NCBI GenBank assembly: GCA_030590765.1
Contig: JAUVCP010000186.1
Coordinates: forward strand, 1-5,490
DNA length: 5,490 nt
Reading direction: 5' to 3'
From: Flavobacteriaceae bacterium
GTDB taxonomy: Bacteria > Bacteroidota > Bacteroidia > Flavobacteriales > Flavobacteriaceae
Shown here: positions 1 through 5,276 of the stretch, one piece after another
How positions within the stretch are numbered: the stretch's first letter is position 1
How the letters are laid out: every line of letters begins with the position of its first letter
Position numbers and translations under genes: made by a program
Notes under the pieces: model-generated
The model's database searches: none
What the model saw: only the letters and a program-made list of their open reading frames with translations
What the model was told of the DNA's origin: nothing

Positions 1-53
1 AAGCTTTTAAAGTTGCCAATAAAAGATAGAGGAATTGACTTATACCAATTGAT

Positions 54-92
54 AAAATCATTGAGAAAGAATTATTTCTCAATGATTTTTTT
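54..92 (+). terminator. Strong intrinsic terminator, probably shared by convergent genes
   Basis: A perfect 15-bp stem (54-68 pairing with 75-89) encloses a 6-nt loop. Seven T residues (86-92) follow on the plus strand, so it is a canonical terminator for a plus-strand gene that would end near or before the left edge. On the minus strand the stem is followed by TTTT and then A, a weaker tail. It lies about 20 nt beyond the stop codon of the oxidoreductase gene, so it probably also ends that operon. The hairpin is seen directly; two-way use is inferred. Confidence 0.8.
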
Positions 93-112
93 ATGAATTT
101 TCAGGATATAAT

Positions 113-1450
113 TTAAAAATCTCTGTATGGAGCATCTAAAAATTGATTCGCATCTGATTCAGAAAACTTTGCATTTTTACTATCCCAATGCAAAGTCTTA
201 TTAGGAAAGCGACCTGCAATAACACCTAAAAGTATAGTTTCTGTAAGCTTTGATGCATAGGAAAATGGAGCACTACATGTATCTTTTCCTAAACAAGCAT
301 CTACAAACTGATGGTAATGTTTGCTTCCTTCTTTATCATAACTAACTGTTGGTTTCCCTAAATTATCAGATTGTTTGATCACAGACAAATCCAAGTCAAT
401 ATATTTACCATTAACAATATGTTTTGGAAGCTGCATAAAATGCGGTAGCAAAAGTCTTCCTTTTTCACCAACAAACATTGCCCCCTGACCAGGAAGTTTT
501 TCATTATTTGGTAATATCAGATCATCATGCTTTCCAGGTGCTTCTGATCCATCATACCATACCCACTTTAAAGAATCGGTAGTATATTCGGTGCCAGGGA
601 ATTCATAAGTTACTACATTATGTTCTGGGAAACCAAAACCTGTAGGTTTTCTGCAATTATTCTTTATGGTTCTAGGAACATCCAATTTCAATGCATTATA
701 TGGTGTATCAAAAATATGCACACCCATATCCCCCAGTGTTCCACATCCATAATCCAGTAATTTTCTCCAGTTTCCTGGATGATAAACTTTTTTCTTATAT
801 GGTCTTTTAGAAGAAGTTCCTAACCATAGATTCCAGTCTAAACTATCTGGTACCGGATCTGAACCTTTTGGTGCCGGACCATCATAACCCCAGTTTTTAG
901 GAGACCAGGCACGAACACTTTTAACTTTCCCGATGATTCCTGATTGAATCAATAACGTAGCTAATTTATAATCATAAAATGAATGTACCTGAATACCCAT
1001 TTGGGTTATCAATTTTTTTTCTTCTGCCATCTTTCTCATGGCTCTTGCTTCTACCACATGGTGCGTTAACGGTTTTTGACAATATACAGGCTTATCATAA
1101 CCCATAGCCATCATCGATGCTGGAGCATGTGTATGATCAGGAGTTGACACAATAACAGCATCAATATCATTACTCATTTCTTTAAAAAGAATTCTATAAT
1201 CAGCATACAGTTTTGCTTTTGGATGTAATTTTTGCGCTGCTTTTAAAGCGTTACTATCCACATCACAAAGTGCCACAACATCTACCAGATCATGTGAAGA
1301 AATAGATTTAAGGTCTGACATTCCCATTCCACTCACTCCAATATGTGCTGTTCTTAATCTTTTATTATTTGACATAGCCCACATTGGAGATGGCAAAAAT
1401 GCACCTAAAGCTATTGCTCCGGTAGTTTTTAGAAAGTCTCTTTTATTCAT
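113..1450 (-). CDS. Gfo/Idh/MocA family NAD(P)-dependent oxidoreductase with Tat-like signal
   Basis: A 445-residue sugar dehydrogenase-type protein, normal length for the signal-bearing, Bacteroidota-type branch of this family. Residues 1-25 form a Tat-like signal: KRDFLK (3-8, lysine replacing the first twin arginine), a hydrophobic stretch, then a possible cut after WA (24-25). The Rossmann domain starts about residue 33, with a glycine-rich loop GVSGMG (38-43) and an acidic residue D63 after the second strand, which favours NAD. STPDHTHAP (102-110) and QKP (125-127) are family motifs, with K126 in the usual EKP lysine position. DMGVH (241-245) supplies the expected Asp/His pair of the C-terminal substrate domain. 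It is the second gene of a pair, 10 bp after the DUF1080 lipoprotein gene. Such pairs act in the keto-glycoside pathway, where the dehydrogenase oxidises a sugar at C3. Family is certain; substrate is unknown, and a GH109-like NAD-dependent glycosidase is not excluded. Confidence 0.93.
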   Translation of the reverse strand: MNKRDFLKTTGAIALGAFLPSPMWAMSNNKRLRTAHIGVSGMGMSDLKSISSHDLVDVVALCDVDSNALKAAQKLHPKAKLYADYRILFKEMSNDIDAVIVSTPDHTHAPASMMAMGYDKPVYCQKPLTHHVVEARAMRKMAEEKKLITQMGIQVHSFYDYKLATLLIQSGIIGKVKSVRAWSPKNWGYDGPAPKGSDPVPDSLDWNLWLGTSSKRPYKKKVYHPGNWRKLLDYGCGTLGDMGVHIFDTPYNALKLDVPRTIKNNCRKPTGFGFPEHNVVTYEFPGTEYTTDSLKWVWYDGSEAPGKHDDLILPNNEKLPGQGAMFVGEKGRLLLPHFMQLPKHIVNGKYIDLDLSVIKQSDNLGKPTVSYDKEGSKHYHQFVDACLGKDTCSAPFSYASKLTETILLGVIAGRFPNKTLHWDSKNAKFSESDANQFLDAPYRDF

Positions 1451-1460
1451 ATCTTAAGTT

Positions 1461-2222
1461 TTATAATTTTCTAATTTTTATATTTCTAAACCAAATTGGA
1501 CTGGAATGATCCTGCAATGCAATATATCCCTTTTTGTATTTACCATAGTCAGGGCTATGTTCCCATTTTCCTGAATTTTTTCTTTTATACCAGTCTGCGG
1601 ACCATGGAATAAAGGAAACTGTCATTTTACCATTAAGCCAGTACTCTACTTTCTCAGGTGTAAAAACGATACGAGTGGTATTCCACTCCCCTATTGGGTT
1701 CAGATGTTTTTTTGCCGGGTCGGCAGGATACATAGCATAATCTGCTGCTGTTTGCTGCCAAGTTTGTAATTTTTCCGGATCTTTGGTAACACCAACACTT
1801 TTATTGTAATCTGTAAGATCGTGAATCGCAGCATAATTCACATCATCAATCAGCTGGTATTCAGGTGCCATTTGTGTAGGAGACTTATAGCCATTCTCTT
1901 TAACATGATAAAAAATACCACTATTACCACCCTCAGGTATTTTCCACTCCACATAAAGCTCAAAATTATCAAATTCTTCCAATCCATAAATGATGTCTTT
2001 CCCACCCTTATAATCTTGTTCTAAACCCAGTTTTGTATCAAAGGTTAATACACCATCTTTAGCAATCCATCCAGGAGGTAATGCATCTCCATTATATGCT
2101 CTCCAACCTTTTGTACTTGTTCCGTCAATTAAGTAAATCCAGTCTTCTTTTTGAGAATCAGATCCTGTTTTACAAGAATATATGGATATTACTACTAATA
2201 AAACTGCAATAATTCTTTTCAT
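1461..2222 (-). CDS. DUF1080 (3-keto-disaccharide hydrolase family) lipoprotein
   Basis: A 253-residue protein with a lipoprotein signal: basic start MKR, hydrophobic residues 4-15 and a lipobox ending SIYSC with Cys17 as the lipidated residue, so it should be anchored in an envelope membrane facing the periplasm or outside. The rest is one DUF1080 domain with a concanavalin-like jelly-roll fold. Recognisable blocks are the opening LIDGTSTKGWRAYNG (31-45), VEWKIPEGGNSGIFYHV (91-107), the acidic EYQLIDD (121-127), the strand around IGEWN...YWLNGK (177-199) and the closing GYIALQDHSSPIWFRNI (232-248). Members of this family act on 3-keto-glycosides, cleaving the glycosidic bond after C3 oxidation by a Gfo/Idh/MocA enzyme such as the one encoded 10 bp downstream. 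It is the first gene of that pair, with its own candidate promoter. Family is secure; the exact sugar and whether it acts as lyase, hydratase or hydrolase cannot be read here. Confidence 0.93.
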   Translation of the reverse strand: MKRIIAVLLVVISIYSCKTGSDSQKEDWIYLIDGTSTKGWRAYNGDALPPGWIAKDGVLTFDTKLGLEQDYKGGKDIIYGLEEFDNFELYVEWKIPEGGNSGIFYHVKENGYKSPTQMAPEYQLIDDVNYAAIHDLTDYNKSVGVTKDPEKLQTWQQTAADYAMYPADPAKKHLNPIGEWNTTRIVFTPEKVEYWLNGKMTVSFIPWSADWYKRKNSGKWEHSPDYGKYKKGYIALQDHSSPIWFRNIKIRKL

Positions 2223-2265
2223 AATAATTTTCAGTTCTTTATTTAAAGCTTATTAATTTTAATGA

Positions 2266-2290
2266 CAAATATAAATCTTTCTTACAACAA
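2266..2290 (-). promoter_or_regulatory. Candidate Bacteroidota promoter for the DUF1080-oxidoreductase operon
   Basis: Read on the minus strand, TATATTTG (2273-2266) is a perfect match to the TAnnTTTG -7 box of Bacteroidota. A TTG (2290-2288) lies 14 nt upstream, closer than the usual 17-23 nt, so the -33 box is weak and an activator may be needed. Transcription would start about 40 nt before the start codon. No terminator is visible in this gap, so read-through from the sialidase gene is also possible. Confidence 0.45.
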
Positions 2291-2319
2291 ACTTTATAAC
2301 AGTATACTTTACTTTATAA
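2291..2319. repeat. Direct repeat of ACTTTATAA, 20 bp apart, upstream of the DUF1080 promoter
   Basis: Plus-strand ACTTTATAA occurs at 2291-2299 and again at 2311-2319, a 20-bp period, or about two helical turns. The perfect palindrome AGTATACT (2301-2308) lies between the copies. The block sits just upstream of the weak -33 region of the DUF1080 promoter, where an activator would bind. The regulator is unknown, and in AT-rich DNA chance is possible. Confidence 0.4.
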
Positions 2320-2432
2320 ATATCAAGTGTTTTGTTAACAAATAATGAATGAATTGTACTGTTTATTTTTAAGTTTTATCAAAAAAACTCATTTCCTAAA
2401 AAGTAAAAAGATATTTGAACAACAATTCTTTA

Positions 2433-3563
2433 TTATATCGATGGCTTGATATAACAATCTTTCCCATCACTAAGCCAGCTTAAAGAGAAACTCAAAAAAG
2501 GATTCTCTTTATAATCATCTTTTTCAAAAAATAATCCTATATCGCCATTTTTTAGAATTGTCATAGAAGAATATGCAGATCCACCTGTATAAATTGTTTT
2601 TCCGTCTGACCATGTTTTCCCTTCATCATAACTTATTCTAACTGTCATATTTTTTCGTCCTTTTTCCATTTTGGAGTTTGAAAATAATAACCTGTTCTTT
2701 TTAAATCCATCTTTTACAGAAGTGTAACGAATAAAACTTGCATTACACCCCGGATCAATTAAAGAAGGTTCAGGTTTTGATATCCAGGTTTCCCCTTCAT
2801 CAGAAGAGATATGTACATATCGCATTTTGTTTTTATTTGCACGCGCATTCACCATCCAACTTCCATCAACTAGTTCAACTACTTTAGATTCATTTGAAGG
2901 TGAGACAGGGACATCTATAAAATGCCATGTTTTGCCATGATCATCACTTCCAAATAAATGCATACCATTATTTAAATTCACCATGCAATGCAGTAACTTA
3001 CCAGCCCTGGTTTGAATACCTCTTCCTGATGTTATAAACTTAAAATCAATATGCCATTCTGGTTTTGAAATCTGAGAAGTAATATCAACATGCTTTGACC
3101 AAGTCTTGCCATTATCTAAACTTTTAACTACATGTAAATAGTACACATCTTTTTCCTTTTCAAGATCCATATAATTGTAAAACAAAAATATTTCTTCAGT
3201 AACCTTGTCTACGATCATAGATGGATCTGAGGCAGATTTCCCATAAGTAAAGTCGACAATAGTTTCAATTTTCGACCATGTTTTTCCATTGTCAGCACTT
3301 CGTCTTATAACAATATTGATGTCTTTGCTCCATTTCAAATCTCTACAGGAAGGCACCCGTTCATCAATAGCAGCAATAAGATCTCCGTTTGTGGCAGTTA
3401 CTATTGCAGGAATTCTATAACACTTCACTCCTACTTTCATATTGGCATTAAAAAGATCTTCATAGGCAATAAGATCTTTTGCTAAAACTCCTTTTTTCTT
3501 TTGACTATAACTATTTATTGACAAAATAATTAACAGTAACAATATCGCTTTATTCATTTCCAT
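2433..3563 (-). CDS. Secreted exo-alpha-sialidase (GH33-type, five Asp boxes)
   Basis: A 376-residue single-domain sialidase that would release terminal sialic acids from glycoconjugates. Residues 1-20 form a type I signal peptide (possible cut before Q21; no lipobox), so it is exported. The start could be Met1 or Met3; both give the same mature protein. The six-bladed propeller shows the YRIP motif (49-52) and five Asp boxes of the S-x-D-x-G-x-T-W type at 89-96, 148-155, 206-213, 253-260 and 311-318. By position, the catalytic set appears complete: arginine triad R50, R241 and R303, acid/base candidate D75, E225 in the NESKVVEL block, nucleophile Y331 in GGSAYSS, and E347 in a later acidic block. 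The residue roles come from family knowledge and should be confirmed by alignment. It follows the creatininase-family gene by 11 bp and is probably co-transcribed with it. A related Asp-box hydrolase with another substrate is possible but less likely. Confidence 0.9.
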   Translation of the reverse strand: MEMNKAILLLLIILSINSYSQKKKGVLAKDLIAYEDLFNANMKVGVKCYRIPAIVTATNGDLIAAIDERVPSCRDLKWSKDINIVIRRSADNGKTWSKIETIVDFTYGKSASDPSMIVDKVTEEIFLFYNYMDLEKEKDVYYLHVVKSLDNGKTWSKHVDITSQISKPEWHIDFKFITSGRGIQTRAGKLLHCMVNLNNGMHLFGSDDHGKTWHFIDVPVSPSNESKVVELVDGSWMVNARANKNKMRYVHISSDEGETWISKPEPSLIDPGCNASFIRYTSVKDGFKKNRLLFSNSKMEKGRKNMTVRISYDEGKTWSDGKTIYTGGSAYSSMTILKNGDIGLFFEKDDYKENPFLSFSLSWLSDGKDCYIKPSI

Positions 3564-3574
3564 ATTGTTTACTT

Positions 3575-4345
3575 TTACTCGTACATATCAGATAGTTTTG
3601 TATGATGCAATTCTTCAAAGAAATCTGCAATAATCTTAACTACTACCTTAAAAAATATTTCTCCTTTTTCTTTGGTTGCCATTTTAGGATTTCCAACTCC
3701 AGTATCCTTACTTACGTCTGTCCATTTCCTTTGAGCTGTTGCCCAGCCCTTTTTTAAACCTTCTATTTTAAAAGATTTTGCCTTACCATCTCCTGCTTCA
3801 GTCAAGGGAAGTACCAGATCAGGTTTTAAATACATCATTAAAGATGTTTCCATTTCACCAGCATGATCACCTGGTTCATCAAAATATTGAGCAGTTTCTA
3901 TTATCTGCCACCAATTAATCGAACACACAAACACATTTGGATATTCAATACTTAATTCACGAATCATCTGTTTAAAATTATTACCTCCATGTGAGTTAAC
4001 AATCACCAACTTGTTAATATGATGACCGTCTAAAACCTGAACAACATCTCTCAAAATAGCATATTGTGTACTCGGATTCATATTCATACACAGGGTAACA
4101 TCCATCTGCCCAGTATTTACACCAAAAGGAATTGTTGGCAAAACGATTACTTTAGCTTTCTTTTCCCATGCTATTTTTGCTGCTGCAATAGAAATACCTT
4201 CAGCCTGCATATTATCTGTTGCGTAAGGCAAATGATAATTATGTGCTTCAGTTGCTCCCCATGGCAAAACAGCTACTTTAAAAGGTTCATCTTTTATTGA
4301 TTTCCAATTTGTCTCTGCCAAGACATATGGTCGAATATTCTTCAT
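3575..4345 (-). CDS. Creatininase-family metal-dependent amidohydrolase
   Basis: A 256-residue protein of normal length for the creatininase family, whose members hydrolyse cyclic or linear amides using two metal ions. No signal peptide or membrane segment is visible, so it should be cytoplasmic. Expected metal ligands are present: E33 and H35 in GATEAH (30-35), D44 in the following HLPYATD block (38-44), H119 in NSHGGN (117-122) and an acidic GEMET motif (163-167, E166 the likely ligand). The pattern is closer to general family members (NSHGGN) than to true creatininase, which I recall having an NGHYEN-like site, so creatinine is probably not the substrate. It is the first gene of a pair with the secreted sialidase, suggesting it acts on an amide released during glycan or amino-sugar breakdown; this is inference. 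Its start codon is followed closely upstream by repeats and an inverted repeat. Family is firm, substrate unknown. Confidence 0.9.
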   Translation of the reverse strand: MKNIRPYVLAETNWKSIKDEPFKVAVLPWGATEAHNYHLPYATDNMQAEGISIAAAKIAWEKKAKVIVLPTIPFGVNTGQMDVTLCMNMNPSTQYAILRDVVQVLDGHHINKLVIVNSHGGNNFKQMIRELSIEYPNVFVCSINWWQIIETAQYFDEPGDHAGEMETSLMMYLKPDLVLPLTEAGDGKAKSFKIEGLKKGWATAQRKWTDVSKDTGVGNPKMATKEKGEIFFKVVVKIIADFFEELHHTKLSDMYE

Positions 4346-4385
4346 TGCATTTTGGAATTAAAAATTAGTATTTTGCATTTGGATT
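4345..4385 (-). repeat. Imperfect direct repeat in the leader of the creatininase-family gene
   Basis: Plus-strand TTGCATTTTGGAATT (4345-4359) and TTGCATTTGGATT (4373-4385) are near copies 28 bp apart, directly before the start codon. On the transcript strand each copy contains ATGCAA, opening tiny reading frames of two and six codons; the stop of the first overlaps the real start codon. The role is unknown: a regulator site, translational control, or chance. Confidence 0.35.
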
Positions 4386-4393
4386 GTAAGATA

Positions 4394-4422
4394 AAACACT
4401 TTGAAGATAAAATAAAGTGTTT
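4394..4422. promoter_or_regulatory. Inverted repeat, candidate operator between divergent genes
   Basis: A perfect 9-bp inverted repeat, AAACACTTT (4394-4402) and AAAGTGTTT (4414-4422), with an 11-nt spacer. Centre-to-centre the arms are 20 bp apart, fitting a dimeric regulator on one face of the helix. It lies 49 bp before the creatininase-family start. Neither side has a T-tract, so it is not a terminator. No TAnnTTTG box was found for that gene, so its promoter remains unplaced. Confidence 0.45.
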
Positions 4423-4483
4423 ATTGAATTTAAAATTACTTTGATAGATCTTTAGGTTGGAAAAACATATTACGTTTATACAA

Positions 4484-4505
4484 TTATTATGCACAATCAT
4501 AATAA
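4484..4505. promoter_or_regulatory. Inverted repeat over the cold-shock gene -33 region
   Basis: TTATTATG (4484-4491) and CATAATAA (4498-4505) form a perfect 8-bp inverted repeat with a 6-nt spacer. The left arm contains the -33 box of the cold-shock gene promoter, so a protein bound here would block or alter polymerase binding. Both arms are nearly pure A/T, so chance formation is possible. Confidence 0.3.
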
Positions 4506-4518
4506 ATCCTTACATTTG
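4488..4518 (+). promoter_or_regulatory. Promoter of the cold-shock protein gene
   Basis: TACATTTG (4511-4518) is an exact TAnnTTTG -7 box. Exactly 19 nt upstream sits TATG (4488-4491), a three-of-four match to the TTTG -33 box. Transcription would begin near 4523-4526, leaving a leader of under 20 nt that is almost entirely A/T with no Shine-Dalgarno sequence, as is common in Bacteroidota. Confidence 0.6.
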
Positions 4519-4541
4519 CTTTATAATTTAAATTTTTAATC

Positions 4542-4733
4542 ATGAGTAACGGAACAGTAAAATTTTTCAATAATTCTAAAGGATTTGGATTCATCACTCC
4601 AGAAGAAGATGGCAAAGATGTATTTGTACATGTGAATGGACTAATTGATGAAATCAATGAAGGGGACAAAGTAAGCTACGATGTAGAAGAAAGTCCAAAA
4701 GGATTGAACGCAATAAATGTCAAAGTAATTTAA
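4542..4733 (+). CDS. CspA-family cold-shock protein
   Basis: A complete 63-residue cold-shock domain, the usual size for flavobacterial members. It is a five-stranded OB-fold that binds single-stranded RNA and DNA and acts as an RNA chaperone in the cytoplasm. GTVKFFN (4-10) opens the fold, with phenylalanine at position 9 where many homologues have tryptophan. RNP1 is KGFGFIT (13-19) and RNP2 is VFVHV (27-31); F15, F17, F28 and H30 are the expected stacking residues. The domain ends in the usual NAINVKVI block (56-63). The start is fixed by the promoter just upstream and by the family's usual N-terminus. It is a single-gene unit with its own promoter and terminator, divergent from the creatininase-sialidase operon and unlikely to share its function. 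Which csp paralogue this is cannot be decided from sequence alone, and cold induction is not shown. Confidence 0.95.
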   Translation: MSNGTVKFFNNSKGFGFITPEEDGKDVFVHVNGLIDEINEGDKVSYDVEESPKGLNAINVKVI

Positions 4734-4762
4734 TCTATTACTTTTTACCTTATTTTTATTGT

Positions 4763-4793
4763 AAAAGCCTATCAATTATGATAGGCTTTTTTT
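4763..4793 (+). terminator. Intrinsic terminator of the cold-shock gene
   Basis: A 12-bp perfect stem pairs 4763-4774 with 4779-4790 around a 4-nt loop; its core is GCCTATCA pairing with TGATAGGC. Seven T residues (4787-4793) end it. It begins 29 nt after the stop codon. Confidence 0.9.
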
Positions 4794-4840
4794 AATTGTA
4801 ATTCCGTACTAAGATATATAATATCAAATATCCTTTTTCA

Positions 4841-4871
4841 AAAAGAAAAGCCTCCAGAAAAATCTGGAGGC
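4841..4871 (-). terminator. Minus-strand intrinsic terminator next to a tRNA fragment
   Basis: A 9-bp GC-rich stem pairs 4850-4858 with 4863-4871 around an AAAA loop. On the minus strand it is followed by TTTTCTTTT (4849-4841). The plus-strand side has no T-tract, so it serves minus-strand transcription only. The only thing upstream on that strand is the tRNA 3' fragment ending 5 nt away. This is best explained as the original terminator of a tRNA gene whose body is now elsewhere. Confidence 0.8.
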
Positions 4872-4875
4872 ATCT

Positions 4876-4898
4876 TAGTAGCGGGAGCTGGATTCGAA
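4876..4898 (-). other. tRNA 3'-end fragment, candidate attachment site (att) of an integrative element
   Basis: Read on the minus strand, these 23 nt fit the end of a tRNA: T-loop TTCGAAT (4898-4892), 3' T-stem CCAGC (4891-4887), 3' acceptor strand TCCCGCT (4886-4880), discriminator A (4879), then CTA. The matching T-stem 5' strand (GCTGG) is absent: the bases before the T-loop are unrelated and no anticodon arm, D-arm or acceptor 5' strand follows. It is therefore only a fragment. Tyrosine-recombinase elements commonly insert in this part of a tRNA gene and leave such a copy at one end. Because the terminator stays attached to the fragment, the intact tRNA and the element should lie to the right. 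The acceptor strand predicts an intact tRNA starting AGCGGGA; its amino acid cannot be told. Confidence 0.6.
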
Positions 4899-4924
4899 AA
4901 CTGTATTTTCAATCATTTTTTAAC

Positions 4925-4991
4925 GGTTTTAATAGGGTTACAGCGGGGTTAAACTTGGTTTTTATTACTATTTTGACACAAATCTGACACA
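4925..4991. repeat. Helically phased short repeats, candidate recombinase arm sites
   Basis: On the plus strand GGTT occurs at 4925, 4936, 4947 and 4957, that is at 11, 11 and 10 bp steps. TGACACA then occurs at 4974-4980 and 4985-4991, again 11 bp apart. All sites in each set face the same side of the helix. The block starts 27 bp beyond the tRNA fragment, inside the inferred element, where arm-type sites for integrase or accessory proteins would be expected. The repeats are seen directly; their role is inferred. Confidence 0.45.
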
Positions 4992-5222
4992 GGTCACATT
5001 ATTTTTTTTGGTGTATAATACTCTATTAGAGTGATAATTATCTGTGTAAAATCCAATCATAAATGTATTTTTTTTAATTTTTTCTTGTAAAATTTCCATT
5101 TTTAAGACAGTACTAAGTTATACTTTTTTCTAATTCTATTTGTTTAGGATGATTTTTATTTGATCTACCAAGTAATTATATAAATGTAAAACAGTCTAAA
5201 ACTCCATTGATCTTCTTTAGAA

Positions 5223-5240
5223 TATATCAAAACTGATATA
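5223..5240. promoter_or_regulatory. Palindrome upstream of the last gene, candidate operator
   Basis: TATATCA (5223-5229) and TGATATA (5234-5240) form a perfect 7-bp inverted repeat with an AAAC spacer. It is centred about 40 bp upstream of the -7 box. AACTGAT, which overlaps its right arm (5231-5237), recurs at 5250-5256, 19 bp further on. This would suit a dimeric regulator of the following gene. Confidence 0.35.
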
Positions 5241-5268
5241 AATCATATTAACTGATTTACAGATTTCA

Positions 5269-5276
5269 TAACTTTG
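5269..5276 (+). promoter_or_regulatory. Candidate -7 promoter box of the right-edge gene
   Basis: TAACTTTG is an exact TAnnTTTG match, placing the transcript start near 5281, about 25 nt before the ATG. No TTG is found at the proper -33 distance, so the promoter is either weak or activator-dependent. Confidence 0.45.

Noticed and set aside
1821..2024. Plus-strand open frame of 67 codons
   Set aside because: It lies wholly inside the DUF1080 gene on the opposite strand, has no promoter or recognisable domain, and its composition is that of an antisense shadow.
2372..2389. AGTTTT/AAAACT hairpin as a sialidase terminator
   Set aside because: The 6-bp stem is almost all A/T, and no T-tract follows on the minus strand.
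4064..4300. Plus-strand open frame of 78 codons, rich in Cys, His and Phe
   Set aside because: It is antisense to the conserved creatininase-family gene; its residue make-up follows from the opposite-strand codons.
4487..4669. Minus-strand open frame of 60 codons
   Set aside because: It is antisense to the cold-shock gene and its promoter, with no family resemblance.
4876..4898. Complete tRNA or tmRNA gene
   Set aside because: Only the 3' end is present. The CAGCTCC string recalls tmRNA acceptor ends, but it lies too close to the T-loop to leave a T-stem, and no tmRNA body is present.
4877..4918. Minus-strand 13-codon frame reading into the tRNA fragment
   Set aside because: It is too short, its end is made of tRNA sequence, and it has no promoter or relatives; it is a by-product of the junction.
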